Origin: Polynucleobacter ibericus
GTDB taxonomy: Bacteria; Pseudomonadota; Gammaproteobacteria; Burkholderiales; Burkholderiaceae
Length of the DNA stretch: 64,000 nucleotides
Assembly: GCF_018687955.1 (NCBI RefSeq)
Contig: NZ_CP061309.1
Span: 434,001-498,000 of the forward strand
Direction: 5' to 3'
The notes below the pieces were generated by a model. That model saw only the letters and a program-made list of their open reading frames with translations. It had not been told where the DNA came from and made no database searches. Made by a program: the position numbers and the translations under genes. Shown here piece after piece: positions 1 through 10,843 of the stretch. Numbering within the stretch: the stretch's first letter is position 1; each line of letters opens with the position of its first letter.

Positions 1-660
1 TCATTCACTGTTCCTTCAGGTAACTTTGGCAACATCTGTGCTGGCCACATTGCCCGCATGATGGGATTGCCTATCGAGCACTTGATTGCTGCCACAAATG
101 AGAATGATGTACTCGATGAGTTCTTCCGTACTGGTGTTTATCGGGCACGTAAGTCTGCTGAAACATTGCACACTTCAAGCCCTTCCATGGATATCTCCAA
201 GGCCAGCAACTTTGAGCGTTTTGTATTTGATTTTATGGGTCAAGATGGCCAAGCCACTGCAGCTATGTTCAAGCAGGTGGATGAAGCAGGCGGCTTTGAT
301 ATCTCAAAAGATGCTGTCTTTAAAGACCTTGGTAAGTATGGCTTTCAATCAGGTCGCAGTACTAACGAGAATCGCCTAGCAACGATTCGTGACATCGACC
401 AACGTTATGGCGTCATGATTGATACGCATACTGCTGATGGTGTGAAGGTTGCCCGAGAGCATTTGCAAGCTGGCATACCGATGATAGTTCTCGAGACAGC
501 ATTACCGATTAAGTTTGAAGAGACGATTGAGATTGCTTTGGGTCGTCCCGCTGAATGTCCGCCGGCTTTTAAGGATATTAAGTCCAAGCCACAGCGTGTA
601 GAGAATATTGATGCGGATGTAAATCAGGTGAAAACTTTCATCACTACACATCTGGGTTAA
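1..660 (+). CDS. thrC: Threonine synthase, C-terminal part (5' end cut by window)
   Basis: PLP enzyme converting O-phosphohomoserine to threonine, the last step of threonine synthesis. The reading frame is open from base 1 to the TAA at 658-660, so about 219 C-terminal residues are present; the N-terminal part with the PLP lysine lies outside the window. The fold-type II phosphate-binding stretch VPSGNFGN is at the very start. The C-terminal part, with LATIRDID and a final GRPAECPPAF segment, fits the longer bacterial ThrC class. moeA follows after 37 bp. The truncation is a window edge, not a pseudogene. Confidence 0.93.
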   Translation, partial: SFTVPSGNFGNICAGHIARMMGLPIEHLIAATNENDVLDEFFRTGVYRARKSAETLHTSSPSMDISKASNFERFVFDFMGQDGQATAAMFKQVDEAGGFDISKDAVFKDLGKYGFQSGRSTNENRLATIRDIDQRYGVMIDTHTADGVKVAREHLQAGIPMIVLETALPIKFEETIEIALGRPAECPPAFKDIKSKPQRVENIDADVNQVKTFITTHLG

Positions 661-697
661 TTTTTAACCCAGAAAAATTCAAGTAATAAAAAATCAT

Positions 698-1936
698 ATG
701 ACTAAGCCACCAATGTTGACCGCACAGCAGGCTTTGGACCATTTGCTTTCTCATGCTCAAGTTGTTGTTGAGAATGAAAAGGTTCCAATGCAAGCTGCTC
801 TAGGGCGCGTGCTTGCTGAAAATGTGAATAGCTTAGTTGATGTGCCGCCTTTGGATAACACTTCTATGGACGGTTATGCTGTGCGAACTGCTGATACCCA
901 ATCAGTCGGTAGTGTTCTTAAAATTGCGCAACGTATTCCAGCTGGCTCAGTTGGAACGCAGCTGGAGTCAGGTACTGCTGCCAGAATCTTTACTGGTGCC
1001 CCTGTTCCTCCGGGCGCTGATGCAGTTGTGATGCAAGAAGATTGCACAACAGACAGCGAAACTAATCAGGTAACTATCAACATTGCACCAACATCAGGTC
1101 AGTGGATTCGCCGGAGGGGTGAGGATTTAACAACCGGCAAGGCTTGTTTAACTGCCGGCACATTTTTGCGCCCACAAGAGTTGGGGGTAGCAGCTTCAGC
1201 TGGTTTAACTCATTTGCATGTAAAACGTCGTGTAAAGGTTGCTGCATTCTTTACCGGTGATGAGTTAGCGCTTCCTGGTGAGCCACTGAAACCAGGTGGT
1301 ATTTATAACTCGAATCGCGATACCTTATTAGCCTGTCTCAAATCATTGGGTTGTGACGCAACGGATTTAGGTATTGTTCCGGATCGTTTAGATGCAACGC
1401 GTGAGGCATTGCGCAAGGCTAGCAAAAATCATGACTTGATTATTACTTCTGGTGGTGTATCCGTTGGTGAAGAGGATCACATCAAGCCTGCAGTGACTGC
1501 TGAAGGAAGATTGGATTTATGGCAGATCGCCATTAAGCCTGGCAAGCCTCTGGCATTTGGTACGGTACGTAAATCATCTGAGCCCAAAGATGGTGAAGCT
1601 TGGTTTATTGGTTTACCTGGCAATCCTGTATCCAGTTTTGTGACCTTCCTACTGTTTGTACGTCCTTTTATTTTGAAGTTACAGGGTCGTGAAGCAAGGC
1701 AAGCTCAGTCCTACCCAATGCGCGCAGATTTTGATTGGTCAAAAGCGGATCGTCGCAATGAATTCTTGCGAGTCAAAATCAATGATCAAGGCGGTCTAGA
1801 CTTATTCCCAAATCAAAGCTCTGGTGTACTTACGAGCGCTTCTTGGGGTGATGGCCTGGTTGACTGTCCCCCAAATCAGCCAATTAAAGCGGGTGATCTT
1901 GTGAAGTACATCCCCTTTGATGCGCTTCTCAAATAA
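698..1936 (+). CDS. moeA: Molybdopterin molybdotransferase MoeA
   Basis: Inserts molybdate into adenylylated molybdopterin to make the molybdenum cofactor, in the cytoplasm. The 412-residue length is normal for the family. Visible MoeA hallmarks are DNTSMDGYA at residues 53-61, RIFTGAPVPPGADAV near 100, GGVSVGEEDH at about 252-261 in the MoCF-binding domain, IKPGKPLAFG near 280 and LPGNPVSSF near 306. moaD and moaE follow immediately on the same strand, giving a small cofactor operon. moaA, moaC and mogA are not in the window. Confidence 0.97.
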   Translation: MTKPPMLTAQQALDHLLSHAQVVVENEKVPMQAALGRVLAENVNSLVDVPPLDNTSMDGYAVRTADTQSVGSVLKIAQRIPAGSVGTQLESGTAARIFTGAPVPPGADAVVMQEDCTTDSETNQVTINIAPTSGQWIRRRGEDLTTGKACLTAGTFLRPQELGVAASAGLTHLHVKRRVKVAAFFTGDELALPGEPLKPGGIYNSNRDTLLACLKSLGCDATDLGIVPDRLDATREALRKASKNHDLIITSGGVSVGEEDHIKPAVTAEGRLDLWQIAIKPGKPLAFGTVRKSSEPKDGEAWFIGLPGNPVSSFVTFLLFVRPFILKLQGREARQAQSYPMRADFDWSKADRRNEFLRVKINDQGGLDLFPNQSSGVLTSASWGDGLVDCPPNQPIKAGDLVKYIPFDALLK

Positions 1937-1954
1937 TCGGTTTACGATTAACTC

Positions 1955-2212
1955 ATGAAACTCGAATTACGATTTTTTGCCTCACTACGTGAAGCGCTTG
2001 GCGTCTCGCAAGAGAGCGTCACTATTACGGATAACGTAAAAACGATTGCTGACCTCAGGGCGCACCTCGTTACGCGCGGCAATCCTTGGTCTGAAGTTTT
2101 AGCGGATGGCAAGGTATTGCGCTGTGCTCTAAATCAGCATATGGTTGATGCAAATACTGCATTACAAGATGGTGCTGAAGTGGCTTTCTTTCCACCAGTG
2201 ACCGGAGGCTGA
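1955..2212 (+). CDS. moaD: Molybdopterin synthase sulfur-carrier subunit MoaD
   Basis: Small ubiquitin-like protein of 85 residues. Its C-terminal Gly-Gly is thiocarboxylated and donates sulfur to precursor Z in the MoaD-MoaE complex. The sequence ends FFPPVTGG, the classic MoaD tail, with a beta-grasp-like pattern before it (MKLELRFFASLRE). It sits 18 bp after moeA and one base before moaE, so the two synthase subunits are probably translated together in equal amounts. Confidence 0.95.
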   Translation: MKLELRFFASLREALGVSQESVTITDNVKTIADLRAHLVTRGNPWSEVLADGKVLRCALNQHMVDANTALQDGAEVAFFPPVTGG

Positions 2213-2213
2213 T

Positions 2214-2669
2214 ATGTCGATCAAAATCCAAGAAAGCGATTTTGACCTTAGCGCTGAAATAGCTGCGCTGCGCAAAGGCGATCCACGAGTGGGCGCAGTA
2301 GTCACCTTCTTGGGTACCGTGCGCGATATGAATGATGGTAGTCAAGTAAAGGGCATGACCCTTGAACATTACCCTGGTATGACTGAGAAGGCGCTAGAGC
2401 AAATTCTGGAGCAAGCTAAAGCACGTTGGGATATCTATCAAACCTTAGTCATTCATCGTGTTGGACCGCTACTACCTGAAGATCAAATCGTTTTGGTTGC
2501 TGTAACTAGTGCTCACAGGGGTGAAGCTTTTTCTGCCTGCGAGTTCATCATGGATTACCTTAAAACGGCAGCCCCATTCTGGAAAAAAGAAGATACCCCT
2601 GAAGGTGCTCGTTGGGTTGACGCCAGAGTGACTGACGAGGCTGCAATGGCCCGTTGGGAAATGAAGTAG
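2214..2669 (+). CDS. moaE: Molybdopterin synthase catalytic subunit MoaE
   Basis: Large subunit of molybdopterin synthase, which accepts the MoaD C-terminus and transfers two sulfurs to precursor Z. The 151-residue length is typical. Family features are GAVVTFLGTVRD near residue 27, LEHYPGM near 50, HRVGPL near 82, and the substrate-site lysines in PFWKKE (K124 and K125). The start lies directly after the moaD stop. No terminator is evident before the convergent GIY-YIG gene. Confidence 0.96.
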   Translation: MSIKIQESDFDLSAEIAALRKGDPRVGAVVTFLGTVRDMNDGSQVKGMTLEHYPGMTEKALEQILEQAKARWDIYQTLVIHRVGPLLPEDQIVLVAVTSAHRGEAFSACEFIMDYLKTAAPFWKKEDTPEGARWVDARVTDEAAMARWEMK

Positions 2670-2692
2670 TTCCCGTCAGTATTTCTCATTAC

Positions 2693-2938
2693 CTATTTAA
2701 TTTTAAAAAACGCCAATTTCTCTGACCGAGGAAGTTGCTTTAATTTGATCTCTGCCTTTGAGGCTTCAGATCGATCCGTATGCTCTTGTGTAGCTAAAAG
2801 GACAACTGGTCTGCGAGCTCTTGTATAGCGAGCGCCTTGCCCTGAGTTGTGAGCTTCTAGGCGATGTTCTAGACGGTTGGTGATGCCGGCATAGTAGGTG
2901 CCGTCAGCGCATTCCAGTAGGTAAACAAGCCAGGTCAA
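2693..2938 (-). CDS. Small GIY-YIG domain protein
   Basis: An 81-residue protein made up almost entirely of one GIY-YIG nuclease-like domain of the YhbQ/UPF0213 type. Seen: YLLECADGTYYAGITN at residues 6-21, with conserved tyrosines and glycine, then RLEAHNSGQGARYT and the R-R-P-V-V strand. Family members are thought to be small nucleases or DNA-binding proteins of unclear role. It converges with moaE and is divergent from clpB, with 94 bp in between. Start chosen at the ATG giving MTWLVYLLEC. Confidence 0.88.
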   Translation of the reverse strand: MTWLVYLLECADGTYYAGITNRLEHRLEAHNSGQGARYTRARRPVVLLATQEHTDRSEASKAEIKLKQLPRSEKLAFFKIK

Positions 2939-2976
2939 AATCGGTATAAATTCGCTTAAAAAGAAGGTCTAAAAAC

Positions 2977-3004
2977 CTTGAAATTTGTCATATTGCCCTT
3001 ATAT
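2977..3004 (+). promoter_or_regulatory. Candidate sigma-32 heat-shock promoter of clpB
   Basis: A CTTGAAA box at 2977-2983 is followed after 12 bp by CCCTTATAT at 2996-3004. This resembles the sigma-32 (RpoH) pattern of CTTGAAA, a short spacer and CCCCATnT. It ends about 28 bp before the clpB ATG. clpB is a classical RpoH target, which strengthens the call; no transcription start has been shown. Confidence 0.75.
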
Positions 3005-3032
3005 TCTATAGATAGATATATGGAGTACATAA

Positions 3033-5636
<2,604 letters not shown>

Positions 5637-5656
5637 GCAGTATAAAAAGTAGTTCA

Positions 5657-5672
5657 GCAGGAATATTCCTGC
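5657..5672. repeat. Perfect 16-bp palindrome between clpB and the MFS gene
   Basis: GCAGG and CCTGC arms flank AATATT. It lies 20 bp after the clpB stop and 17 bp before the MFS start. There is no following T-run, so it is a poor intrinsic terminator. It could be an mRNA 3' hairpin or an operator. Confidence 0.5.
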
Positions 5673-5689
5673 ACCAGTAAACTCGGCAC

Positions 5690-6925
5690 ATGACTGTTGC
5701 GCTTAGTAGGCGTGCCAGTGATGTCCGGGTTATTGGTCTCATTAGCCTGGCTCACGGCAGCTCTCATTTTTTCCATTTAGTACTTCCTCCCATGTTCCCA
5801 TGGTTGAAGGATGCTTTTGCACTAAGTTATGCCGAACTCGGCTTGCTGATGTCAGTTTTCTTTGTAGTGTCTTGTATTGCTCAGGCCACATCTGGTTTTC
5901 TAGTAGATCGCATAGGCGCACGACCGGTGTTGTTCGGTGGTGTTGGATTGCTGGTGCTTGCAGCCCTGGTGTATTCCCAAAGTAATGGTTATGCGATGTT
6001 GTTATTGGGGGCAGTCATTGCTGGCTGTGGTAATGGTATTTTTCACCCCGTTGATTACACGCTCATCAATCACAAGGTATCACCACCCAATCTTCCTTAT
6101 GCATACTCAATGCATGGTGTAACGGGATATTTAGGTTGGGCAGCAGCTCCCGCCTTTATGGTTGCGATTGCGCAATTTTCTGATTGGCGTATTGCATTCT
6201 TGTCTGCTGCCTTACTAGAGGCATGTATCTTAGCGATCCTTTGGCTAAATAAAAGCTACCTCCTTGATAACGTCAAGGAGCGCCATGAGAATACCCATGC
6301 AAGCACCCAAGCCGCTAATCCTGGGCTTGCTCAGGAGAGTCCATTTGCGTTTCTGAAGTTAACTGCAGTTTGGTTATGCTGGATTTTCTTTTTCTTCAGC
6401 ATGGCATCTACGTCGAGCTTGCAATCATTTGCTCCGAGTGCATTATTTAATATCTATCAAGTTCCTATAGATGTAGGAAGTTATTACATTACCTTGCTAG
6501 CACTTGGTAGTGCTGGCGGTGTTTTGTTTGGGGGTTATCTCGCCGCAAAACTTCAAGCACCAGAACGCATCGTTTCTACTTGTTTATCTGTAACGATTGT
6601 GATGTGCTTATTGCTGGGAGCGGGATTTATTCCGGTGAGTCTGATTCCAGTATTGTTCTTTGGATTGGGTTTTGGTTATGGTGTGGTTGCTCCATCAAGA
6701 GACCTCTTAGTGAAGTCGGTGACTCCTAAAGGGGTAGCGGGGCGTGTATATGGAATCGTTTATTCGGGAATTGATTTAGGCGCTGCTGTTGGCCCATTTA
6801 TTTTCGGTTTCTTCATGGATGCTGTATTACCAAAGGCCTTGTTCTTTGGCATTGTTTTATTCCAATTGATGATCATTCCAACCGTGTTCAAGGTGTCAGC
6901 TGGAGTTGTGCCCAAGACCGCTTAA
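5690..6925 (+). CDS. MFS transporter, Fsr (fosmidomycin-resistance)-like
   Basis: Inner-membrane major facilitator of 411 residues with about 12 hydrophobic segments and a charged central loop around residues 190-215. The N-terminal HGSSHFFHLVLPPMFPWL segment and the GxLVDRIGARPVLFGG loop after the second membrane segment are typical of the Fsr-like branch. Substrate cannot be told from sequence; family members export small molecules such as fosmidomycin. Neighbours (clpB, aceA) give no functional hint. No strong Shine-Dalgarno sequence is visible before the ATG; the next in-frame ATG is too far inside to be preferred. Confidence 0.85.
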   Translation: MTVALSRRASDVRVIGLISLAHGSSHFFHLVLPPMFPWLKDAFALSYAELGLLMSVFFVVSCIAQATSGFLVDRIGARPVLFGGVGLLVLAALVYSQSNGYAMLLLGAVIAGCGNGIFHPVDYTLINHKVSPPNLPYAYSMHGVTGYLGWAAAPAFMVAIAQFSDWRIAFLSAALLEACILAILWLNKSYLLDNVKERHENTHASTQAANPGLAQESPFAFLKLTAVWLCWIFFFFSMASTSSLQSFAPSALFNIYQVPIDVGSYYITLLALGSAGGVLFGGYLAAKLQAPERIVSTCLSVTIVMCLLLGAGFIPVSLIPVLFFGLGFGYGVVAPSRDLLVKSVTPKGVAGRVYGIVYSGIDLGAAVGPFIFGFFMDAVLPKALFFGIVLFQLMIIPTVFKVSAGVVPKTA

Positions 6926-7049
6926 TCGCAGCTTATAAATTTCATAATATGAAATGTCATTACGCTGCATAAAATTCCCTGCAGAAAGTACCTAGCCATT
7001 TCATTTCAATCAGTGGGTAGCCATTCCACATTGCAAAAAATACAATATA

Positions 7050-7070
7050 AGTTATTGAATTTAAATAACT
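7050..7070. promoter_or_regulatory. Inverted repeat upstream of aceA (distal)
   Basis: AGTTATT and AATAACT arms, 7 bp each and perfect, are separated by 7 AT-rich bases. The repeat lies in the 282-bp gap between the MFS gene and aceA. It is a candidate regulator site, though the very AT-rich context makes chance occurrence possible. Confidence 0.35.
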
Positions 7071-7133
7071 AAATATTTTATTAAATTCCTTCAATTTTAC
7101 TTGCTTGCTTTTTTGAACTAGCTAAACTCTTAT

Positions 7134-7161
7134 ATAAGACATAAGACTTAAATGAGTCTTA
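7134..7161. promoter_or_regulatory. Direct and inverted repeats upstream of aceA (proximal)
   Basis: ATAAGAC occurs twice in tandem (7134-7140 and 7141-7147). The second copy overlaps a perfect inverted repeat: TAAGACT at 7142-7148, 6-bp spacer, AGTCTTA at 7155-7161. It ends 46 bp before the aceA ATG, a plausible operator position. The rest of the 6926-7207 gap is AT-rich and holds no gene. Confidence 0.45.
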
Positions 7162-7207
7162 AGAGTCCTTAAATTTTGAAGTACTTGTTTAACTTAGGGA
7201 GAAAAAC

Positions 7208-8506
7208 ATGGCAGATCGCAAAGCAGAAATCGCAGCACTACAAAAAGACTGGGATACCAATCCACGCTGGAAAGGTATTACACGGGGTTACACGGCTGAG
7301 GACGTAGTACGTCTGCGCGGCTCATTGAAGATTGAGCACACTTTAGCTAAGCATGGCGCTGAGCGTCTTTGGGACTTAGTGAACAATGAAGCTTACGTAA
7401 ACTGTTTAGGTGCTTTGACTGGTGGTCAAGCAATGCAACAAGTTAAAGCTGGCGTACAAGCTATTTACTTGTCAGGTTGGCAAGTTGCTGCTGACGGTAA
7501 TTCTTACGCAGCAATGTATCCAGACCAATCTTTATATCCAGTAGATTCAGTTCCTAAGATGGTTGAGCGTATCAATAACTCATTCCAACGTGCTGATGAG
7601 ATTCAAACAGCTAAAGGCATCAACAAAGGCGACGCAGGTTACATTGAGTATTTCGCTCCTATCGTTGCTGACGCTGAAGCTGGTTTCGGTGGCGTATTAA
7701 ATGCTTTCGAATTGAGCAAAGCATTGATCAAACAAGGTGCTGCTGGCGTTCACTTCGAAGACCAATTGTCTTCTGTTAAGAAGTGCGGTCACTTGGGCGG
7801 CAAGGTATTGTTGCCAACTACAGAATCAGTACAAAAATTGATTTCTGCACGTTTGGCTGCCGATGTTATGGGTGTTTCTACCATCATCTTAGCTCGTACG
7901 GATGCTGAGGCTGCCGATTTGTTGACATCAGACTACGATGCAAATGACAAGCCATTCTTGACAGGTGAGCGCACTCCAGAAGGCTTCTATAAAACACGTA
8001 AAGGTTTGGATCAAGCGATCTCCCGTGGTTTGGCATATGCTGCTTACGCTGATATGGTTTGGTGTGAAACAGGTACGCCTGATCTTGAGTTTGCTCGTCA
8101 GTTTGCTGAAGCAATTCGTGCGAAGTTCCCAGGCAAGATGTTGGCTTACAACTGCTCACCATCTTTCAACTGGAAGAAGAACTTGGACGACGCAACTATT
8201 GCTAAGTTCCAACGTGAATTAGGCGCTATGGGTTACAAGTATCAGTTCATCACATTGGCTGGTATCCACTCTATGTGGTACAACATGTTTGACTTGGCTC
8301 AAGACTACATGCAGCGCGGTATGACTGCATACATCGAGAAAGTACAAGAGCCTGAGTTTGCTGCTCGTGACCGTGGTTACACATTCGTTTCACATCAGCA
8401 AGAAGTTGGCACTGGTTACTTCGACGACGTAACTACTGTTATTCAAGGTGGTAAGTCTTCTGTAACAGCGTTGACTGGTTCTACTGAGGAAGAGCAGTTC
8501 CACTAA
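7208..8506 (+). CDS. aceA: Isocitrate lyase
   Basis: Cleaves isocitrate to glyoxylate and succinate, the first step of the glyoxylate shunt needed for growth on acetate and fatty acids. 432 residues, usual for the short bacterial form. The signature KKCGHLGGK is at residues 191-199, with catalytic C193; other family blocks are WQVAADGN near 93 and ARTDAEAA near 228. A strong AGGGAG Shine-Dalgarno sequence precedes the ATG, and codon use is noticeably optimised (many GGT and GCT), suggesting high expression. Malate synthase is not adjacent. A strong terminator follows. Confidence 0.98.
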   Translation: MADRKAEIAALQKDWDTNPRWKGITRGYTAEDVVRLRGSLKIEHTLAKHGAERLWDLVNNEAYVNCLGALTGGQAMQQVKAGVQAIYLSGWQVAADGNSYAAMYPDQSLYPVDSVPKMVERINNSFQRADEIQTAKGINKGDAGYIEYFAPIVADAEAGFGGVLNAFELSKALIKQGAAGVHFEDQLSSVKKCGHLGGKVLLPTTESVQKLISARLAADVMGVSTIILARTDAEAADLLTSDYDANDKPFLTGERTPEGFYKTRKGLDQAISRGLAYAAYADMVWCETGTPDLEFARQFAEAIRAKFPGKMLAYNCSPSFNWKKNLDDATIAKFQRELGAMGYKYQFITLAGIHSMWYNMFDLAQDYMQRGMTAYIEKVQEPEFAARDRGYTFVSHQQEVGTGYFDDVTTVIQGGKSSVTALTGSTEEEQFH

Positions 8507-8553
8507 GAATCCCTAAGTAGTACGTAGTAAGCAGTCATATACCAATGCTGCCG

Positions 8554-8598
8554 CGGCACCTAAATGACCCCACAAGGGTGACTTAGGTGCCGTTTTCG
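8554..8598 (+). terminator. Strong intrinsic terminator after aceA
   Basis: A perfect 10-bp outer stem (CGGCACCTAA with TTAGGTGCCG, 8554-8563 and 8583-8592) encloses a second ACCC/GGGT stem and is followed by TTTTCGTTT. Confidence 0.85.
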
Positions 8599-8612
8599 TT
8601 TACATTCTCCCC

Positions 8613-9053
8613 ATGACCAATTGCGTACTCTGTAAAGACGAACTTAAGATCGAAGATGGGCAACTGATTTGGCGCGGAGATGACTGCCGTGTCATTCTGG
8701 TAAACGACCCCGACCTGCCTGGCTTCTGTCGGGTGATCTGGAATCGCCATGTAGCCGAGATGACTGATCTGACCTATGGTGAGCGCGATCATTTAATGGC
8801 TTTGGTGTTTGCTGTTGAAGAAGCTGTACGCCAAGTCATGCATCCAGATAAGGTGAATATTGCCGCCCTGGGTAACATGGTTCCCCACATTCATTGGCAT
8901 GTCATCCCTAGATTTAAGGATGATGCATTCTTCCCAGGGTCGATTTGGTCAAATAAGACTCAAGATACTTCACTTGCAACACTAGATGCTAGAAGAAAAA
9001 AAGCGCAGGATTTGCCTGCCGCCATCAAAGCTGCGATTGCAGCACTTTCGTAA
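8613..9053 (+). CDS. HIT family protein (nucleotide hydrolase/transferase)
   Basis: 146-residue histidine-triad protein. The catalytic H-x-H-x-H motif is at residues 92, 94 and 96 (HIHWHVIPR). An N-terminal CVLCKDE pair of cysteines is common in proteobacterial HIT proteins and may bind zinc. HIT proteins hydrolyse nucleotide phosphoramidates or dinucleotides; the exact substrate is unknown here. The start lies just after the aceA terminator and the Shine-Dalgarno sequence is weak. A small lipoprotein gene follows after 17 bp. Confidence 0.9.
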   Translation: MTNCVLCKDELKIEDGQLIWRGDDCRVILVNDPDLPGFCRVIWNRHVAEMTDLTYGERDHLMALVFAVEEAVRQVMHPDKVNIAALGNMVPHIHWHVIPRFKDDAFFPGSIWSNKTQDTSLATLDARRKKAQDLPAAIKAAIAALS

Positions 9054-9070
9054 ACATCAGGCTGATATTC

Positions 9071-9391
9071 ATGAATTTATTTAAGCAATTAATTGTCGTT
9101 GTCGGAATTTTTCTGGCCGGTTGCTCCACTGTAGCAAACTACCAGGCAGATCTACAAACTTGGGTCGGTCAATCTGAGCAAGCTCTGGAGGCTGGTTGGG
9201 GGGTGCCAGTATCCATTGTGATTAGTGGGCCAACTCGATACTTAACTTATGCTCGTAATGATGGAGTCTATGTTCAAGGTGGTTATTGGGGTAGAACAGT
9301 GACTCCTTTGTATTGCTCAACAGTATTCTCAATTCAAAATAATATTGTGGTGCGGGCACAATTTCAGGGAAATGAGTGCACTGCCTATTAA
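9071..9391 (+). CDS. Small predicted lipoprotein of unknown function
   Basis: 106 residues. The N-terminus is a lipoprotein signal: basic start, hydrophobic core and lipobox LAGC with the modified cysteine at residue 18. The mature part has an aromatic- and glycine-rich middle (YVQGGYWG) and two further cysteines near the end that could form a disulfide. I do not recognise a named domain. It probably sits in the outer membrane facing the periplasm. It is 17 bp after the HIT gene, so it may be cotranscribed. Confidence 0.75.
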   Translation: MNLFKQLIVVVGIFLAGCSTVANYQADLQTWVGQSEQALEAGWGVPVSIVISGPTRYLTYARNDGVYVQGGYWGRTVTPLYCSTVFSIQNNIVVRAQFQGNECTAY

Positions 9392-9446
9392 TCTTAGGGC
9401 GTATTCATTAGGGTTTGCCCGTTTTAGTCGAGATTTATTGCTATAA

Positions 9447-9458
9447 CTATTGCAATAG
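9447..9458. promoter_or_regulatory. 12-bp perfect palindrome upstream of DUF2092 gene
   Basis: CTATTGCAATAG lies 37 bp before the start of the secreted-protein gene, in the 103-bp gap after the lipoprotein gene. It could be an operator, or chance in AT-rich DNA. Confidence 0.3.
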
Positions 9459-9494
9459 AATTTGATACATATCCACTAACTTTTAAGGCTATCT

Positions 9495-10298
9495 ATGCAT
9501 TCGCTTAGCAAGTTTGCTTCAGCGCTGATTTCATGCTTTATCTTCAGTGTAGCTAGCGCTCAATCCGGCGTTAATAATCGGCCTGAGGCCCCAAAAAGAC
9601 CTCAGCTACCCAAGGGGATGACTGCAATCGAGCCGGCTGCCTTGGATTTGCTCAAGGCAATGACAAATAAGCTTTCGGCAGCAAAGTCGATGCAATTTGA
9701 GGCTCTGGTCCAGTCTGAATTTCCATCAATTGATGGTCTTCCGGTAATTTATTCAACTGCCGCAAAGGTTGCGCTACAGCGTCCAAATAAATTTGATGTT
9801 GTCGTCTGGGGTGATGGTCCTTCGAGTGAGGTTCTATTCAATGGCAAGAAGCTATTTGCCTATAGCCCTGAAAAGAATCTCGTTGCTGTTAGTGATTGTC
9901 CGGACAATATTGATGAGGCTGCAAAATTTGCCTACGATAAAGCTGGCTTATTTTTTCCTGGCGATGACCTGATCCTTTCTAATCCCTATGAGCATTTAAC
10001 CCAAGGCTTAACGGATGCTTTTGTAGTAGGTAAGACTAAGCTAGTTGGTGGTGTTGAAACCAATGTGATTGTGATGGCTGGTAGACAGTTACAAGGTCAA
10101 ATTTGGATTGGAGCGAAGGACAATCTTCCTTATATGGCTTCCTGGATTTATCTTGGCGATAAATCTTTACCGAGAACAACGCTCCAATATAAGAATTGGA
10201 AGTTAAATACCAGTATTCCAGATGCACGTTTTGACGCCAGCAGATTCTCTAAAGCCCTCACCATTGAATTTGCGCAGCCAGATGCGCCACTTAAATAG
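9495..10298 (+). CDS. Exported DUF2092 family protein
   Basis: 267 residues with a cleavable signal peptide (about residues 1-22, ending VASA before Q). The mature protein resembles DUF2092, periplasmic proteins related in fold to the lipoprotein carriers LolA and LolB: a helix (LDLLKAMTNKLSAAKS), strands with a KVALQRPNKFDVVVWGDG pattern, and FNGKKLFAYSPEKN. Function of the family is unknown; binding of a lipid or lipid-like ligand is an inference from fold. A Gly/Pro-rich exported protein follows 18 bp downstream, and a terminator after that closes the pair. Confidence 0.75.
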   Translation: MHSLSKFASALISCFIFSVASAQSGVNNRPEAPKRPQLPKGMTAIEPAALDLLKAMTNKLSAAKSMQFEALVQSEFPSIDGLPVIYSTAAKVALQRPNKFDVVVWGDGPSSEVLFNGKKLFAYSPEKNLVAVSDCPDNIDEAAKFAYDKAGLFFPGDDLILSNPYEHLTQGLTDAFVVGKTKLVGGVETNVIVMAGRQLQGQIWIGAKDNLPYMASWIYLGDKSLPRTTLQYKNWKLNTSIPDARFDASRFSKALTIEFAQPDAPLK

Positions 10299-10316
10299 AA
10301 GAATCGGGGACATCAT

Positions 10317-10790
10317 ATGAAAATTTTTGCTTATGTTTTATTAAGTTTGGTTGGATTAATAACATTAACTGCCACTACTGATACTCAAGCTTACTGGCAT
10401 GGATATCGCGGGGGTTGGCGCGGTCCAGGCTGGGGTGGTGGATGTTGGCGTTGTGGACCTGGATGGGTTGGTCCAGCGGTGGTGGCAGGCGCTGAAGTTG
10501 TTGAGGGATCTACTGCACCGGTGGTAGTAGAGCAGGCTCCTCCCCCTGTTTATGTGCAGCAGCCTACTCAAGTAGTGGCGGCTCCTGCTCAACAGGTGGT
10601 ATCTGCACCCGGACCAGCGGCTCCAGCGGGTACTTATTCCATTCCACCGGTTGGATCTACCTTCCCTAACTTGTTGCCGGGATGTTTTCTGGCGCCAAGA
10701 AATGGTATTAATTTCTACCAGTGCCAAGGATTTCGGATGAGGCCTCTATATGGCGGAAATGCTTTTTACTACCGAGTAGTTCCTGGATGA
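10317..10790 (+). CDS. Exported Gly/Trp- and Pro/Val-rich protein
   Basis: 157 residues of low-complexity exported protein. A signal peptide runs to about residue 25 (TQA before Y). A Gly/Trp/Arg-rich stretch with a CWRC pair follows, then a Pro/Val/Gln/Ala-rich linker. The C-terminal block of about 45 residues is more ordinary, with two cysteines and many aromatics (GINFYQCQGF, FYYRVVPG). No named domain recognised. Close spacing after the DUF2092 gene and the shared terminator suggest that the two act together at the cell surface or in the periplasm. Confidence 0.7.
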   Translation: MKIFAYVLLSLVGLITLTATTDTQAYWHGYRGGWRGPGWGGGCWRCGPGWVGPAVVAGAEVVEGSTAPVVVEQAPPPVYVQQPTQVVAAPAQQVVSAPGPAAPAGTYSIPPVGSTFPNLLPGCFLAPRNGINFYQCQGFRMRPLYGGNAFYYRVVPG

Positions 10791-10817
10791 AAAAAACCAC
10801 CTTCGGGTGGTTTTTTG
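10791..10817 (+). terminator. Intrinsic terminator after the secreted-protein pair
   Basis: AAAAAACCACC, a TTCG loop and GGTGGTTTTTTG form a tight hairpin with a T-run directly after the stop codon. It also works in reverse for the minus-strand DUF1841 gene that ends at 10844. Confidence 0.9.
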
Positions 10818-10843
10818 TTCTCGTTAATATTCGATTTGAAAAT

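Noticed and set aside
1-660. thrC as a truncated pseudogene
   Set aside because: The reading frame is open to the first base, so the missing N-terminus is simply outside the window.
661-697. Molybdenum-cofactor riboswitch before moeA
   Set aside because: Only 37 bp separate thrC and moeA, too short for that RNA.
5690-6925. Functional link between the Fsr-like transporter and dxr, the fosmidomycin target
   Set aside because: They are 58 kb apart, in unrelated neighbourhoods, and the transporter's substrate is unknown.
6926-7207. Small gene in the gap before aceA
   Set aside because: No ORF with a plausible start, Shine-Dalgarno sequence and coding character was seen on either strand; the stretch is AT-rich with repeats.
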